DNA from: Watersipora subatra
Taxonomy: Eukaryota > Bryozoa > Gymnolaemata > Cheilostomatida > Watersiporidae
Length of the DNA stretch: 64,000 bases
Direction of reading: 5' to 3'
Assembly: GCF_963576615.1 (NCBI RefSeq)
Contig: NC_088712.1
Coordinates: forward strand, 33,985,155 to 34,049,154
Shown: in pieces, positions 41,700-53,548 of the stretch
Layout: each line of letters begins with the position of its first letter
Position numbering within the stretch: position 1 is the first letter of the stretch
The notes under the pieces: generated by a model
What the model was told of the DNA's origin: nothing
Database searches by the model: none
What the model saw: the letters and a program-made list of their open reading frames with translations, nothing else
Made by a program: the position numbers and the translations under genes

Positions 41700-42840
41700 G
41701 CAAAAATCGTAGTTTGTCTCTCAAAGCTTTGTGTATCAAGACCGGATAACTACTAATCACTTATTTGGGCTGACCTATTTAGCTAAAATACAGCCAGTAT
41801 CAAGTTCTTCTCAATGTCATGCATCCGACTATAACAATAACAAACGATTAATTAAAACATTGCAGATCTCTTTCAAGTAAAAAAAGTTTTTCTTTCTAGA
41901 ACACCTTAACAGCACTTGACATTTTTTACGTTCAAATTTAAAAATTATATATAAAATAGCACGCAACAATATAAAAATAAATGACTGACTTACCAAAATA
42001 TAAAATCATTAATGTTTGTCAGACCACTTTGTCTTTAGTAAATTTGGACCAACCGTACAAAATCTAAATAAATTTAAGAGTAACCACAGAAATTTGTGTG
42101 TGGCGCAGAGAGCAGAAGCATAAACTATAAAAACCATTGAAAAAGAAGTTGGACAATAATAAAAAAGAATTCATTTATGAAATAATAACAAAGAACCTTG
42201 ATCTGGGGGGTCTTTGGAAAAACTTTCAATACATGATGAACGATAATTGGTACCAAGATCAAGTCACACAACAGTATAACTATAATAGATAAGACTCGTG
42301 GCAGGGATAAATATCAGTTAGAAGAGGCAGTTATAGAGGTACCTACTTGTGAGATAGTTGTCGACTCCTGAAGACATTCCATAGGCACTGCTCGTCTACT
42401 GTCCCCTGAAGCACGAATACACAGGTATGATAGCACACTTCAAACCCCACATTCGAAGCTCAAAAATTCATAGCCTGTAACACTAGTGATTGTTGGACCG
42501 AGCTGGGCAACAATCACTAGTGCAACTGTCGTATCCAACGCCCATTGTTGCAACTGCATCCATGGGCATTGGATGCAGTTGGCCTTCATCAAAAGGTGAA
42601 GTATTACTGCTTATTAATACAGTTTGTCTTTAGCCAAGGTGACCGGATCACACCTGTGATAACACATAACCACAGTAGGTGGTCCTTGATACTTTGGCTT
42701 GGTTGGCGTTGCTTGGCGATTTCATTGGCTGATGGCGAGTAGTGTCTCGATCGGTGTTACCCATTAGCTTGGCTTTCTTGGTCAGTCTTTTTCTAGAACC
42801 TTCTTACAGTGTGTCACTCAATTATTACTCTGTATTAGCA
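41700..42840. other. No recognised gene
   Basis: AT-rich. A weak minus-strand exon candidate lies at 42347-42405 (acceptor cgtgcttcag, donor gtaggt; reads DEQCLWNVFRSRQLSH). The inverted repeat atccaacgcccat / atgggcattggat lies at 42533-42574. Confidence 0.35.
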
Positions 42841-42848
42841 CTTTTTAA

Positions 42849-43186
42849 AGGTTGACTTCCACGAAATTCACATTTACAGTTATTCACCATGTCTTACTCT
42901 GTGTTGTAGGTGCTCGATGTGAAAATGTGATTAAAAGCTCAAAAACGAACAGTTACTCGCAGCCATCACCAAAACGCGCAGCCAGCAGTCATCACCAAAA
43001 CGCGGCAAATTGGGATCCCTTAAATGGGACGTAATTGAACATGATTGCTTGTTTACACTTCCATGCAACCTTATTCCTCAAAATATTTTACAAATATGCT
43101 TCACACATTCAATATAACCATGTCTATTGTTCTTAGGCGTTTATTTCATCATCATTGCAATGTTGTCACTGAGCACTGACATTATA
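42849..43186 (+). mobile_element. Kolobok-type MITE copy 4, left half
   Basis: TTAA at 42845-42848, then aggttgacttccacgaaatt. It follows the family sequence to about 43186 (gtcactgagcactgacat) and is truncated on the right. An internal duplication of catcaccaaaacgc is present near 42965-43005. Confidence 0.82.
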
Positions 43187-43476
43187 GAAAGGACCAATAG
43201 ATCTATTTTAAAATATCTTTAGAGTTTTAGGTACATGTAGTTACGATGTTATATTAGGACAGAATTTGAGAAAGTTTGAAAAACTGAAAAATTCACTAAA
43301 GTGCACGCTATAGTCTCATAATAAAAATCTCACCCAACACCATGTGAATAATTATTGAAATAAATAAATTGTTAAAATAATTAAATTTTTAATCAAGTTT
43401 GGCGAACCTAAATTGAGCTTGTATTTTTTGTTAATGTAACAACGCTAGATATCGCTTTCTCATATGGTTTGTCCTT

Positions 43477-43512
43477 GCTGCTAGACTTATTGGCTACTAG
43501 CCAATAAGTTCG
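43477..43512. repeat. Hairpin, acttattggct / agccaataagt
   Basis: 11-bp perfect arms around a short act spacer. Confidence 0.65.
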
Positions 43513-43994
43513 GATATGAACACCTAAATGCTAGAAAAACAAGACAAATACACAGACCATATTTTAATTTTTCTTTGCCTTACTAAATTCCACGTTTGTA
43601 AAGTCCACACATTTGTCATGACAGGTCTACACATTTGTCCATAATTCGCCTAAATCAAGAACGATGCCTCGATCTATGACGTGAGTTCTTCAGACAGCTT
43701 TACAGTTGCCGATAACGAGTGCAATGTATTTTTTCAACAGTGCCATATTTGATTGTACATAAAACCACTGGGTAAATAACAAAAACTGTAGGACGCATGT
43801 TACTAAAATAGCAAAACGAACCAGCAAAACATGAATTTTTACCAAACAATTTCTGCTAATGAAGCCAATGTATCCATGAACAAAACCTTACCCCCAAGAA
43901 TATTAAGCCTCTCGTTTGACACCTTTCTTCCATGGCACCTCGCACTTTATCGAGTAAAAGTTTTATCAGACAGTCTTGAAAAAAGATTGTTTCT

Positions 43995-44222
43995 TTAGCA
44001 ATATACACACCTGTTTGTATTTCCATAAGATATAAGGTAGGGCATCTTCAAGCTGGGGTGGATATGTTCTGTGTTGCCGAATGAAATTTGGGAAGCGTTA
44101 GGTGGGATTCCGATATTAACAGCAATCTCAGTCTTTGTAGTCCCTTTGTCCACAATATCCGAGGCATTCAGCAATGTTTCAATGCGGTAGATAATTTTAT
44201 TTTTGCTTTTGAAAATGACCAA
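43995..44222 (-). pseudogene. CENP-B/pogo-type helix-turn-helix fragment
   Basis: On the - strand the frame reads ASDIVDKGTTKTEIAVNIGI and PPNASQI, resembling the N-terminal psq/CENP-B DNA-binding helix-turn-helix of pogo/Tigger transposases (KxEIAxxFGIPPxTLSxI). The usual threonine-leucine before the recognition helix is changed and no DDE domain follows. It is a decayed remnant adjacent to, but outside, the pogo-like element at 44604. Confidence 0.55.
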
Positions 44223-45924
44223 CTATGCTACAAAACAGCTCAGCAGCTGTTCTCTCAATCAACTACTGTTTCTTGTCACGTGACATTGAGCCCGCGGTTC
44301 TGACGTTCTCAATAAATAGTACCTACATTGAAGGCCCGCGAAACTCCCTATTTGTAGGACGAACTTATTAATAGCTTGTGATTAAATGATTGAAGCCGGT
44401 TTTACGATAACGTCTCAATATTGTTGCTAAAGCTGAAGAAACAACTGCTAGTTTTTACTACTGCGAAACTGTCACTCAACATTTTTGGCTTTTTAGGAGG
44501 GCGGAGCTTCGAACATTTGAACGCCATTATGCTCTATTTTTCAACCCTTCCTCATGGCAGTCGATTATAGGCCGGTTCAAACGAGGCTGATATTGTACAT
44601 GTACAGTGAAACTAGGATAACTCAAACTTCATGGTACCGAGCAAAAGTGTTCGAGTTATTAGAGCTTTCAAGCTATCAGAGCACTGTCACAACTGCATGT
44701 ATTTACCAGTAGATACATTTACACATACGGACTATATATAAATCAAAAGTATATAGGCTATTGCTTGTTGCAAGCTAAATGGCTTCTCATGTGAAGTTTT
44801 AAAAAAAAAGTATCAGAAAGTATAGGCCTAGATACTTTTCAACCACTTGAGATTTGTTGTTTTAGGTAATGTGACTGCCGGGGCATTTGCATGTTAAAAA
44901 TTGGCAAAACTTGATAGCAGTTAAAACGCTCAGAAAGAAAGACATATTTCCCTTCTAAGCGTTTTAACCTAGAACAACTTTGCCGATTTTACTGTAAGTT
45001 TGTCCAAAGGTTACCTCGCTTTTCTTTACTTTCGAAGGGACATCGCAAAGCAGATGTTTGGTAAAATTTGATTTTTGCAAACTTTTAGAAGAGTCGTTAA
45101 CGAGAATATGTTGCCGATGCTGGTAACAACGATGCCTAAGAAGTACTAAAAGTTGATGTTTATATCTATGGCTTGGAATAAAGTGATATTTTAAAGTGAT
45201 ACAAACCGTCTTGGTAGCCGTTGGGCATAAACTGTAAGACTTAATGACATTAAGGTCGAGTTATTTAAAGCAATTTACCATTGCGTGGGAACGGACCAAA
45301 CAAATTCATACGAGTTAAAGGTTGACTTGCAATAAAATTCACATAACAGTTATTTGGTATCAAAAGAATCGCCATGTCTTACTCTGTTGTTTTGTAGGTA
45401 CCAAATATGTGGGAATGTGATTAACCGCTCTTAAAAGCTCAAAAACGAACAGAAAATCGCAGCTACACGAGACCGTCGTAGTTTGGATTCGTTTACCAAA
45501 ACGGCTAAAATGTGACGTATGTGTGCGAGATGGTTTATGTTTACACTTTCATGCATCCTTATTCGTCGAAATATTTTCACAAATATACTTCACGCTTGCA
45601 ATAAAAACCATGTCTATTGTTCTTACGTGTCTATTTTATCGGCATCGTAATGCTGCAACTTTGCGCACTAATATCTCAAAACTTAGCATAAAAATATGTT
45701 TCATTTTTTAAACTTGGCTTGAACGATTGCATATCATCCTCTGATAAAAATGATGAGCCTTTTGGTCCGCTATGATGGTCGAAAATGCTGTAGAAATTGT
45801 TCGCGCCATATGGCGGGAATTGTAAGTCACATGATCAGATAATGTTAGTTTCAGTTCAAGTTTGATCTATCGCAAATTGCAAACACGCTTTCTCGTATTA
45901 AACTTGTTAATTTCAATTTGTCAT

Positions 45925-46155
45925 AATGTCTAACATGCCACATCGTGTTTGTGCAGCTGCCAAGCTGAGAAGCACCTTTTTTCTTGGCCAAGAGCGGAGA
46001 AAAGACCAGACCTTCACCGGGCGTGGAGCAACTGGGTGAAGCTGGATGTGACAAACTTTATTTATTAGCCTGCTTACTCTTACCTTTGTTTTCGCCATTT
46101 CAAAGACGACATGTTTTCTAACCTGTTTGCATACTCCACATGCCACCAAAGCACG
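45925..46155 (+). pseudogene. Decayed THAP-type zinc finger of the Kolobok transposase
   Basis: One frame reads CLCSCQAEKHLFSWPRAEKR, then PDLHRAWSNWVKLDVTNFIY and a stop. Another frame further on reads FRHFKDDMFSNLFAYSTCH. A cysteine cluster, W at the RAW position and a final HF.DDMF match the C2CH THAP layout. Frameshift and stops show it is dead. Confidence 0.6.
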
Positions 46156-46858
46156 TGAGTAATTATTTTATGAACTACTTGTATTAGTAGTAGTAACTCG
46201 GGTTATTTTCTAGTATACTCCTAATACTACTGTATTAATCTATATTTAATATTACAATATTAATGTCATTTAATTGTAATATGATATTATTAGTATTTTA
46301 TTTTTTTAATTACGTGTATTATTCTTATTATAATAACAAAACTAATTCATACTGCATATCTATCTGTAAAACGTAATATATTAATCTATAATTGATAAAA
46401 TAATGTTGTTTCATGATTAATTTCGCCAAATTTCTTAACCCCACTCACTTATAGATATGTTATATAAAATAGTTATTGTCATTTTCTGGTATCATCGTTA
46501 ATAGCACATTAATATTATTAGATGATTATTATTAGTATTAGATGAAGAGTTTGTGCCAACCACTGAAGACTAGGAAGAGTTTGAGCGTTATGTTGGCCAG
46601 CGTCAAACGCTCTCCAATTACATGTAAGATAGAGCTGAACTTAACCAAACTTGACAAAATATAAAGAATATCCATAGAGTTATTACTCACATTTTTATGT
46701 TTACAATATCATGGATTCTGATAAAGTTTTGTAAAATCTATGTCTTGATTGCATGGCTATATATTTATTCTTTTTCTGATCAAACCAATATGATATAATA
46801 ACAGGAAATAATGTTGTACAAATCTTATTGCAAGTCAACTATTGTGTTGTGATTTCAG

Positions 46859-47130
46859 ACCCGAATCCTCCTTCAAAGAAGAGAAAATAAATTCACTGTC
46901 ACGCTTGCGCCCTCCTCTGCTCATTCACGATGGTGCGAGAAGGCGGATGGGTAGAGTTCAAGGTTACATGTGCCTCCTGTCGCCAATCGTACACTTGGGA
47001 AACAACTGCCAGGGTGAACAGAGCTCACGTCATCAACCCCTTGCTGGCAGCTGCATCACTCTTTTCTGGCGGATGCCTTACGCATAACCTCCGTTTTCTG
47101 TCGCTCCTGAACATTCGATACCAAGCCTGA
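46859..47130 (+). pseudogene. Kolobok transposase, central fragment
   Basis: After acceptor ttgtgatttcag at 46858 one frame reads IHCHACALLCSF, then VTCASCRQSYTWETTARVNR, AHVINPLLAAASLFSGGCLT and LRFLSLLNIRYQA. The Cys-rich knuckle, the YTWETT tryptophan and the LLAAAxLFSG...FLSLLNI helix are typical of Kolobok transposases as I know them from invertebrate genomes. An in-frame stop precedes it. Confidence 0.7.
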
Positions 47131-47266
47131 CAAGCCTTCACAGCCTGACAAAAACCAAATCTTTTAGTAGTTATCAATACATAAACATGAAGTTGCTGAT
47201 CTAGCTAAATAATTCATTAAAATAATGTGAAAGTGATTGTTGGTCGTAACTTTCATTACTTTACAG

Positions 47267-47372
47267 TCAACGGAGACGACCAGCTCTAACGCCATGGAGC
47301 TGGAAGGCTTCAAGCGATGCCAGTCCGATCTAATTTCCCACGGCCTGAGAGTGAGGTCCATTACAACGGATG
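47267..47372 (+). pseudogene. Kolobok transposase, catalytic-core fragment
   Basis: After acceptor actttacag at 47266 it reads STETTSSNAMELEGFKRCQS, then DLISHGLRVRSITTD. SSNAMELEGFKR and the terminal TTD are hallmarks of the first catalytic aspartate region in Kolobok. The frame is broken right after by an inverted-repeat insertion. Confidence 0.75.
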
Positions 47373-47378
47373 TTGTTA

Positions 47379-47585
47379 CAAAGGTTGTGTGCATACCGCA
47401 AGCTTGTGTTTTGGCTTATGCCGCAAATTTGTCGCCTTGAGCGACGGCCTCTACCTGCCTGCTTGGTGTCTAAGATTCGGGCTCTTTTCCCACCAATGGA
47501 TGATGAAGAAGAGTTTGCAGATTTGCAAACAGGATTTGCGGCATTAGCCAAAACACAAAATTGCGGTATGCACACAACCTTTTCC
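47379..47585. mobile_element. About 200-bp inverted-repeat insertion
   Basis: Arms aaaggttgtgtgcataccgc and, inverted, the same from 47583 back to about 47535 (cacaaa, ggcattagcc) pair over about 50 bases. The centre reads RALFPPMDDEEEFADLQ in one frame. No clear target duplication was found. Confidence 0.55.
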
Positions 47586-49011
47586 GAGCATTTGGCGATG
47601 GCTCTCCAAATGGGAATAGATTGTCTACCAAAACAATTATTGAAAAACAATAATTGCTGATCATCAAAATAATCTCGATCTTTATATAATAAAATCATAA
47701 AACTAATACACTCTCTACTGTAGTAAGTGTACAAGCCAAATATAACAGTTCTCCTTGTGTTCCACGAGTTCAGAATATGTGTGTTCAACCGATGCATTAA
47801 ATGTGTAACACAAGAATTGTAGATAATGCTTGACACATTAGCATAGCTCTGGTGTTGTTGGCATTAAATGAAAATCTAACTCACTATGATATCGCAGGTA
47901 ATAATTCCACCCCAACTCAAGGGGTGCAGGCGCCACAAGTTCGTCCACACCAGGATGCATACAGAGGCATTCATGCTCCCCGTGGTCATGGAGACGATGC
48001 ACAAACTCAGCATCATGGCAGCACAAACATTCAGGAAGAGATGGCATGTTTTGACAGCGCTTGCAGACACACCACTCTGTAGCCGGTGGTATTAGCTCCT
48101 AAAGAAATGAACAGATATGTCTATGCAACCATAGCTAATACATCAGGTCGATGTTATCCAACAGTATATCAGTGCAGCACTAGATTTAAATATTAAAATT
48201 GTTAATGTTGTCATTCGAGAAAGATCTGTAATTATTTTTTCGCAAGATGAAGCGATAATTATCGTCACTAAAATCATATATATATAATAATATTCGTTCT
48301 ATCACTCTCTAGCTAAAACTATTACTACTAGCTAGCTTGGCACATAAGAGCTGGCTGATGGCGGTGCTTACTTGCTGGGAGATTTGATTCTGTTGAGGAT
48401 CTTCTTCAGATAGAGTGTCAGACTCGAAACGCCAGGGTCTCAACTCTTCAGAATTTGACATTAGTTATGATCGCAACTCAGACATGTACACGTACGTTGA
48501 CTTGTTGGACGGAATGGCCAAGCTGAAACTGTAAAGTAGCGAGCATCTTCTGTATATTTGATACAGGGTCTTAGGTAAAACCCGAAGTGTTTCTCATAAA
48601 CTATTGCTAAACTAAACAAGAAACTATTGCTACGATAAGGTTTATATTGAGCTTTTTATTGGCTTTTCAATTCACGCGAGAACATCATGTGACAAGACAA
48701 TAACCAAAATCTGCGGATACGTCATCGAAATCAAGAGATTCCAATCTACGGCGGCTTTTCGTTTTTGAGCTTTTAAGAGCTTCTAATCACATTTCCACAT
48801 GCATGTATTTGACACCTACAACACAACAGAGTAAGACATGGCGAATCTTTTGATACCAAATAACTGTAATGTGAATTTTGTTTCAAGTCAACCTTTAACC
48901 ATGTGTTCGAGCTATCCGAGGGCGAGTTATCGGAGTTTGACTGTATTTTTCAAATGGCTCATCAGAATTCTGGGAATATAATCTGTTAGTGAGTTGGCTA
49001 AAAGAAGCTAG

Positions 49012-49222
49012 CTCAACTCCCTGTGAACCTTATCCATTCCCTGTGAACCTTATCCATTCCCTGTGGACCTTATCTATTCCCTGTGGACCTTATCCATTCC
49101 CCATAGACCTTATCCATTCTCTGTGGACCTTATCCACTCCCTGTGAACCTTATCCATTCCCTGTGGACCTTATCCATTCCCTGTAGACCTTATCCATTCC
49201 CTGTGGACCTTATCCATTCTGG
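49012..49222 (+). repeat. 20-bp minisatellite, ccttatccattccctgtgga
   Basis: About 10 copies of ccttatccattccctgtgga, with gaac/gacc variants. It starts about 70 bases after the pogo element end. Confidence 0.95.
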
Positions 49223-49621
49223 TTTTTACATCACTCGGCCACTCGTTCGAAAATTTCTAAGTGTTCAAAATTGATATAATTTTGTTTTCAATAATAAAAT
49301 TGGTTTTAGATGTCTTGGAGTACACTTTGTGCGCTTTTGTTATTCTAGGAACTATTGTAGTGTGATAATAAATATTATCATGTTTTGCTATATAAAAATG
49401 GTAAGAATAATGATTTGAGAATGGGTAATAGCAAACAGGTTGCTATGAGTTTTAGTAATCATGCTCAAACGTGATCCAGCAATGTTACGTTTCCAGTACC
49501 AGAGGTAAAAGTTCCCGACTGAATTAAAACCGCAGTATTGTTTTATGGCAGATGTTCGAACTCTTTTTATATGATTAATGACGCAGCAAAACAACTTCAT
49601 GCTAAATGGTTGAGGAGTTAA

Positions 49622-50365
49622 AGGTTGACTTGCAACAAAATTCACATTACCGTTATTTGATATGAAAAGATTCACCATGTCTTACTCTGTTGTGTTGTAG
49701 GTGCAAAATATGTGGAAAGGTGATTACAAGTTCTTAAAAGCTAAAAAACGAACAGTTAATCGCAGCCACACAAGACCGCCGTAGTTTGGATTCCCTTTCC
49801 AAAACAGGTCAAATGTGATGTAGTTGTGAGAGATGGTTTCTGTTTAACTTTCTTGCAACCTTATTCGTCGAAATATTTCCACAAAAATACTTCACGCATT
49901 CAATAGAACTATGTCTATTGTTCTTACGCGTCTGTTTTATCGTCATTGTAATGCTGTCACAAAAATTATTTGCGAAGTATTGGGTTACGTGATCACATTA
50001 CGACTTGCCTATTGAATAATGCCGAAACAAAACTGTAAAGTAGCGAGCATCTATATTTGATACGGGGTCTTCGGTAAAACCCGATGTGTTTGTCATAAAC
50101 TAGTGCTACGATAAGTTTTATATTGAGCTTTTTATTGGCCTTTCAATTCACGTGAGAACATCACGTGACAAGACGATAACCAAACTGTAATGACAACGTC
50201 AGATAAATGAACAGATTCCAAACTACGGCGGCTTCTCGTTTTTGAGCTTTTAAGGGCTTGTAATTACATTTCCACGTATTTGGCACCTACAACACAACAG
50301 AGTAAGACATGGTGAATATTTTGATACCAAATAACTGTAATGTGAATTTTGTTGCAAATCAACCT
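49622..50365 (+). mobile_element. Kolobok-type MITE copy 5, full ends, 744 bp
   Basis: TTAA at 49618-49621 and 50366-50369. Ends aggttgacttgcaacaaaat and, inverted, aggttgatttgcaacaaaat. It lacks about 140 bases in the middle compared with 52666-53548. Confidence 0.93.
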
Positions 50366-50767
50366 TTAATTGATTGAAGTAACCAAAGATATACTGCCCC
50401 CCATGCGTGGGGGCTGTATATCATTGGAGTAACTGATTGCATTAACTCACTTAACACTATCTATTCAGTGCCTTTGCAAGTATTGCTTTAAATAATAAGC
50501 ATATATTAGAGTAATAAACTATAATCATCATTTCTTTAATATGAGTAATAATTACTATCTTAACTGTGGAAATTCAATATCATTCTCATGGCTGATGTTA
50601 TCGTTCTGTCAATCACTGCGATTGACTAGCACAAAAGGGGGCGTGGCCTAAACGCTCCTTGTTGGCACCGGAAACGCTCGTGTTGTTGAATGCACAGTTA
50701 TTACTCTAGGGAAAGATAACTTTATGGGTCAGCCTTCCATAGGCCTCCCAGTTCTCAACCCCACACC

Positions 50768-50959
50768 GTGTGTCCTTCTGATCACGCACGTGCAAAGCTT
50801 TTTATGGCTGGTGCTTTCTTGGATAGCATGCATAGAAGCCGTGAGGCACCTTGGCTAAATGCCAATACTGCTGTTCGTCTACTCGAGGTACAACACCTGC
50901 AAACCATGAATGCAAAGCGTGTCATAGGTGCAGTAAAGGTATCCGAAGTTCTTGACTAG
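50768..50959 (+). other. Unrecognised protein-like segment
   Basis: Reads DHARAKLFMAGAFLDSMHRS, then REAPWLNANTAVRLLEVQHL and QTMNAKRVIGAVKVSEVLD before a stop. Composition and helical pattern look like real protein, more so than other frames here. There are possible donors at 50886 (gtacaa) and 50930 (gtgcag). I cannot name a family; a gene exon or a transposon-borne protein are both possible. Confidence 0.3.
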
Positions 50960-51524
50960 AGGTCAATTACCCAGAGGCTGCAATGCCATTCCAGGCGCCT
51001 CCATATATTCCCATACTGCACGGTAGATAACTGTGGCCCTTATCATATTACGAGACAGGTGCAGAGATGACTGAATGGGATCGTATGATATTCACCGATC
51101 GTTTCTCCAGAGCCCAGAGCGCTCAACCTTGAAGATGTGTTTGCTTATGATACACTTACATTTTCAGGGGCTCATTCTAGATTTTTTATCATTTGTGGTT
51201 GGTCAAAGCAAGTTTTCTGATTCTGGTACGCAGCCAGTGGGAGCAAATAACAAGCTTTGTAAATATAGGAAGGGACTGATGAAGATAATATAAACTAACT
51301 GGGTCTGGAAAATAGTATGAAGTGCATGTTTAGCGCAGCTGAAGCCCCATGGGGCTGTTGAGGCTCTTGTTGAAGGAGCTAGTAAAAGCTACTGAGTGTC
51401 TATCTCCGCTACTGTACATAAGCTTGCACTGTTCATTCCTATTGAAGACTGTAACTTATAATTTAATGGATACATGCAAGTAATGTGATAGTAGAGAATA
51501 CATACTTGGATAAATATTCCTGTA

Positions 51525-51600
51525 CAGTGCACTCCGGGATTACGGCGTCCCTGTTCTACAGTTTTTTGGCCTTACAATGTGGAAAACGGTGTTTTTCGTT
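51525..51600 (+). mobile_element. CAGTGCAC-type transposon left end
   Basis: cagtgcactccgggattacg, then gcgtccctgttctacag follows TA at 51523-51524 and matches the inverted end at 4058. The opposite end was not found. Confidence 0.5.
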
Positions 51601-51742
51601 CCCGCCCACAAGCTTTTTTCGCCATACAACATCAAAAAGTGCATCACAGATAGTATGCATAATAAACTTGCTACATATAGTATATATGACACAGATAGTA
51701 TGTGTAGTATAATTGCTACATCTACCATGTCGGTCTTTCCAT

Positions 51743-51885
51743 AGCCTGTCTTGACAAGCTGTTGTTTTTGCGTAGTTGTCTCCCCGTCGAGCGGCGAGCA
51801 ACAACAGCAACAGCAACAGCGGTTGTTGCTCGCCGCTCGACGGGGAGACAACTACGCAAAAACAGCAGCTTGTCAAGACAGGCTA
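51743..51885. mobile_element. 143-bp near-perfect palindrome with 10-bp direct flanks
   Basis: Arms agcctgtcttgacaagctg..tttttgcgtagttgtctccc..gtcgagcggcgagcaacaac pair over about 64 bases around a short agcaacagc spacer. Identical flanks gtctttccat stand at 51733-51742 and 51886-51895. The 10-bp duplication would fit a Mutator-like mechanism, but no transposase is seen. Open frames across it are artefacts. Confidence 0.85.
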
Positions 51886-52064
51886 GTCTTTCCATAGAAC
51901 TCGCCTACCAAGTGTGACAAAAAGGTCAAAATCTCAAATCACCCCTACACTAGATTTAGCATTACTTTTAGTAAGCCCAACTATTCAAATTTTGTAAACA
52001 AAACAGTTTTTTACTGTGTCGTTAGTAAATTTCGCAGTGTATTGGCGTTTCTATAACAGGTCAG

Positions 52065-52128
52065 GGACAGGTTGCCGATGTAACAGGGACACCAGGTGAT
52101 GCAGTGTCCCTGTTACATTGGTACCATC
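52065..52128. repeat. Hairpin around cagggacac / gtgtccctg
   Basis: gccgatgtaacagggacac pairs with gtgtccctgttacat and a shifted atcggc, around the loop caggtgatgca. Confidence 0.7.
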
Positions 52129-52217
52129 GGCAGAGTGAATTCTACTTCGCAGATGACAAAAAAACGAATTTGCAAAAAAAGTAATGCTTTCTTCGATTAC
52201 ATTATCTTACATTTCAG

Positions 52218-52335
52218 AGCCCAATGCTTTCATGTCTCAGGCTTTCATGTCGGGGACCCCAATGCTTTCATGTCTCATGCTTTCATGTCGGGGACCCCAA
52301 TGCTTTCATGTCTCATGCTTTCATGTCTGGGACGC
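52218..52335 (+). repeat. Tandem repeat, aatgctttcatgtctcatgc
   Basis: About three copies of aatgctttcatgtctcatgc plus tttcatgtcggggacccc. Confidence 0.88.
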
Positions 52336-52665
52336 CACATAATAATGCTTTTTATATCAATAAGTGTTGGTTGCTGGAAGTCGTACTTTGTGTCAATTGA
52401 TATTTGGACTGGTGTTATCCAAAGAAACACTGATCCATTTTGATGCTGTTTTTACTTTATGATAATATAATCGTGAAATATTTGATTTGTTTTTTCACAC
52501 TCCTGTGGACTAGTTCTGTGGAAAGACCCATATATATATTTCTCAAAGTATCCAGTGTGTCCCTCCGGCTATTATAATAATAGCTATTGCATGTATTAGA
52601 ATGGCGTAGCTGGACAATGCTGATGCAATGTCTCGTCTTTAGAAACCTAGGGCTTATTACTTTAA

Positions 52666-53548
52666 AGGGTGACTCGCAACAAAATTCATATTACAGTTAT
52701 TTGATATGAAAAGATTTACCATGTCTTACTCTGTTGTGTTGTAGGTGCAAAATATGTGGAAAGGTGATTACAAGCTCTTAAAAGCTAAAAAAAAGAACAA
52801 AAAATCGCAGCCACACGAGACCGCCGCAGTTTGGATTCTCTTTCCAAAACGGCTCAAATGTGACGTAGTTGTGAGAGATGGTTTCTGTTTACACTTTCAT
52901 GCAACCTTATTCGTCGAAATATTTTCACAAATATACTTCACGCGTTCAATAAAACCATGTCTATTGTTCTTACGCGTCTAGTTTATCGTCATCGTAATGC
53001 TGTCACTTTTAGAAGTGATATCCTATAACTTACCGTAAAAATTTGTTTAATTTTTTAGCCTTAGCTTGAAGGAGTACATATAATTGTCTGATAATCATGA
53101 CGAGCCTGTTGGTCACTTGTGATAATCGAAAAGTGCTGCAAAAATTATTTGCGAAGTATTGGGTCGCATGATCAGATTACGACTTGCCGATTACACCAAA
53201 CCGAAAAAAACTGTAAAGTAGCAAGCAGCTATATTTGATACGGAGTCTTCGGTAAAACCCGAAGTGTTTGTCATTAACTAGTGCTACAATAAGTTTTACA
53301 TGTATATTGAGCCTTTTATTGGCCTTTCAATTCAGGTGAGAACATCACGTGACAAGACAACAACCAAATTTCATGGCTACGTCATCGAAATAAAGATATT
53401 CCAATCTACGGCAGCTTTTCGTTTTTGAGCTTTTAAGAGCTTGTAATCACGTTTTCACATATTTGGCACCTACAATACAGCAGAGAAAGACATGGTGAAT
53501 CTTTTGATACCAAATAACTGTAATGTGAATTTTATTGCAAGTCAACAT
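52666..53548 (+). mobile_element. Kolobok-type MITE copy 6, full length, 883 bp
   Basis: TTAA at 52662-52665 and 53549-53552. Ends agggtgactcgcaacaaaat and, inverted, atgttgacttgcaataaaat. It gives the fullest view of the short form: arms of about 135 bp, then a unique centre of about 600 bp without a coding frame. Confidence 0.93.

Larger units (their letters stand above)
45319..48894 (+). mobile_element. Kolobok element, 3576 bp, with decayed transposase
   Basis: TTAA at 45315-45318 and 48895-48898. Ends aggttgacttgcaataaaat and, inverted, aggttgacttgaaacaaaat, with arms of about 135 bp that continue to the gctcttaaaagctcaaaaac motif. The outer 540 and 380 bases match the short MITE copies, and the inner 2.6 kb is unique and coding-derived. 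This copy therefore links the MITE family to its probable autonomous parent. Confidence 0.88.
44604..48943 (-). mobile_element. pogo-like element interrupted by a Kolobok element
   Basis: Ends cagtgaaactaggataactc and, inverted, cagtcaaactccgataactc are flanked by TA (44602-44603 and 48944-48945). Removing 45319-48894 and one TTAA leaves a reverse-oriented relative of 27131-28248, about 760 bp long. Confidence 0.85.

Noticed and set aside
42347..42405. EF-hand (PDCD6-like) exon on the minus strand, from DEQCLWNVF
   Set aside because: The short LWNVF resemblance is followed by the wrong frame and no calcium loop; too weak to claim as a gene.
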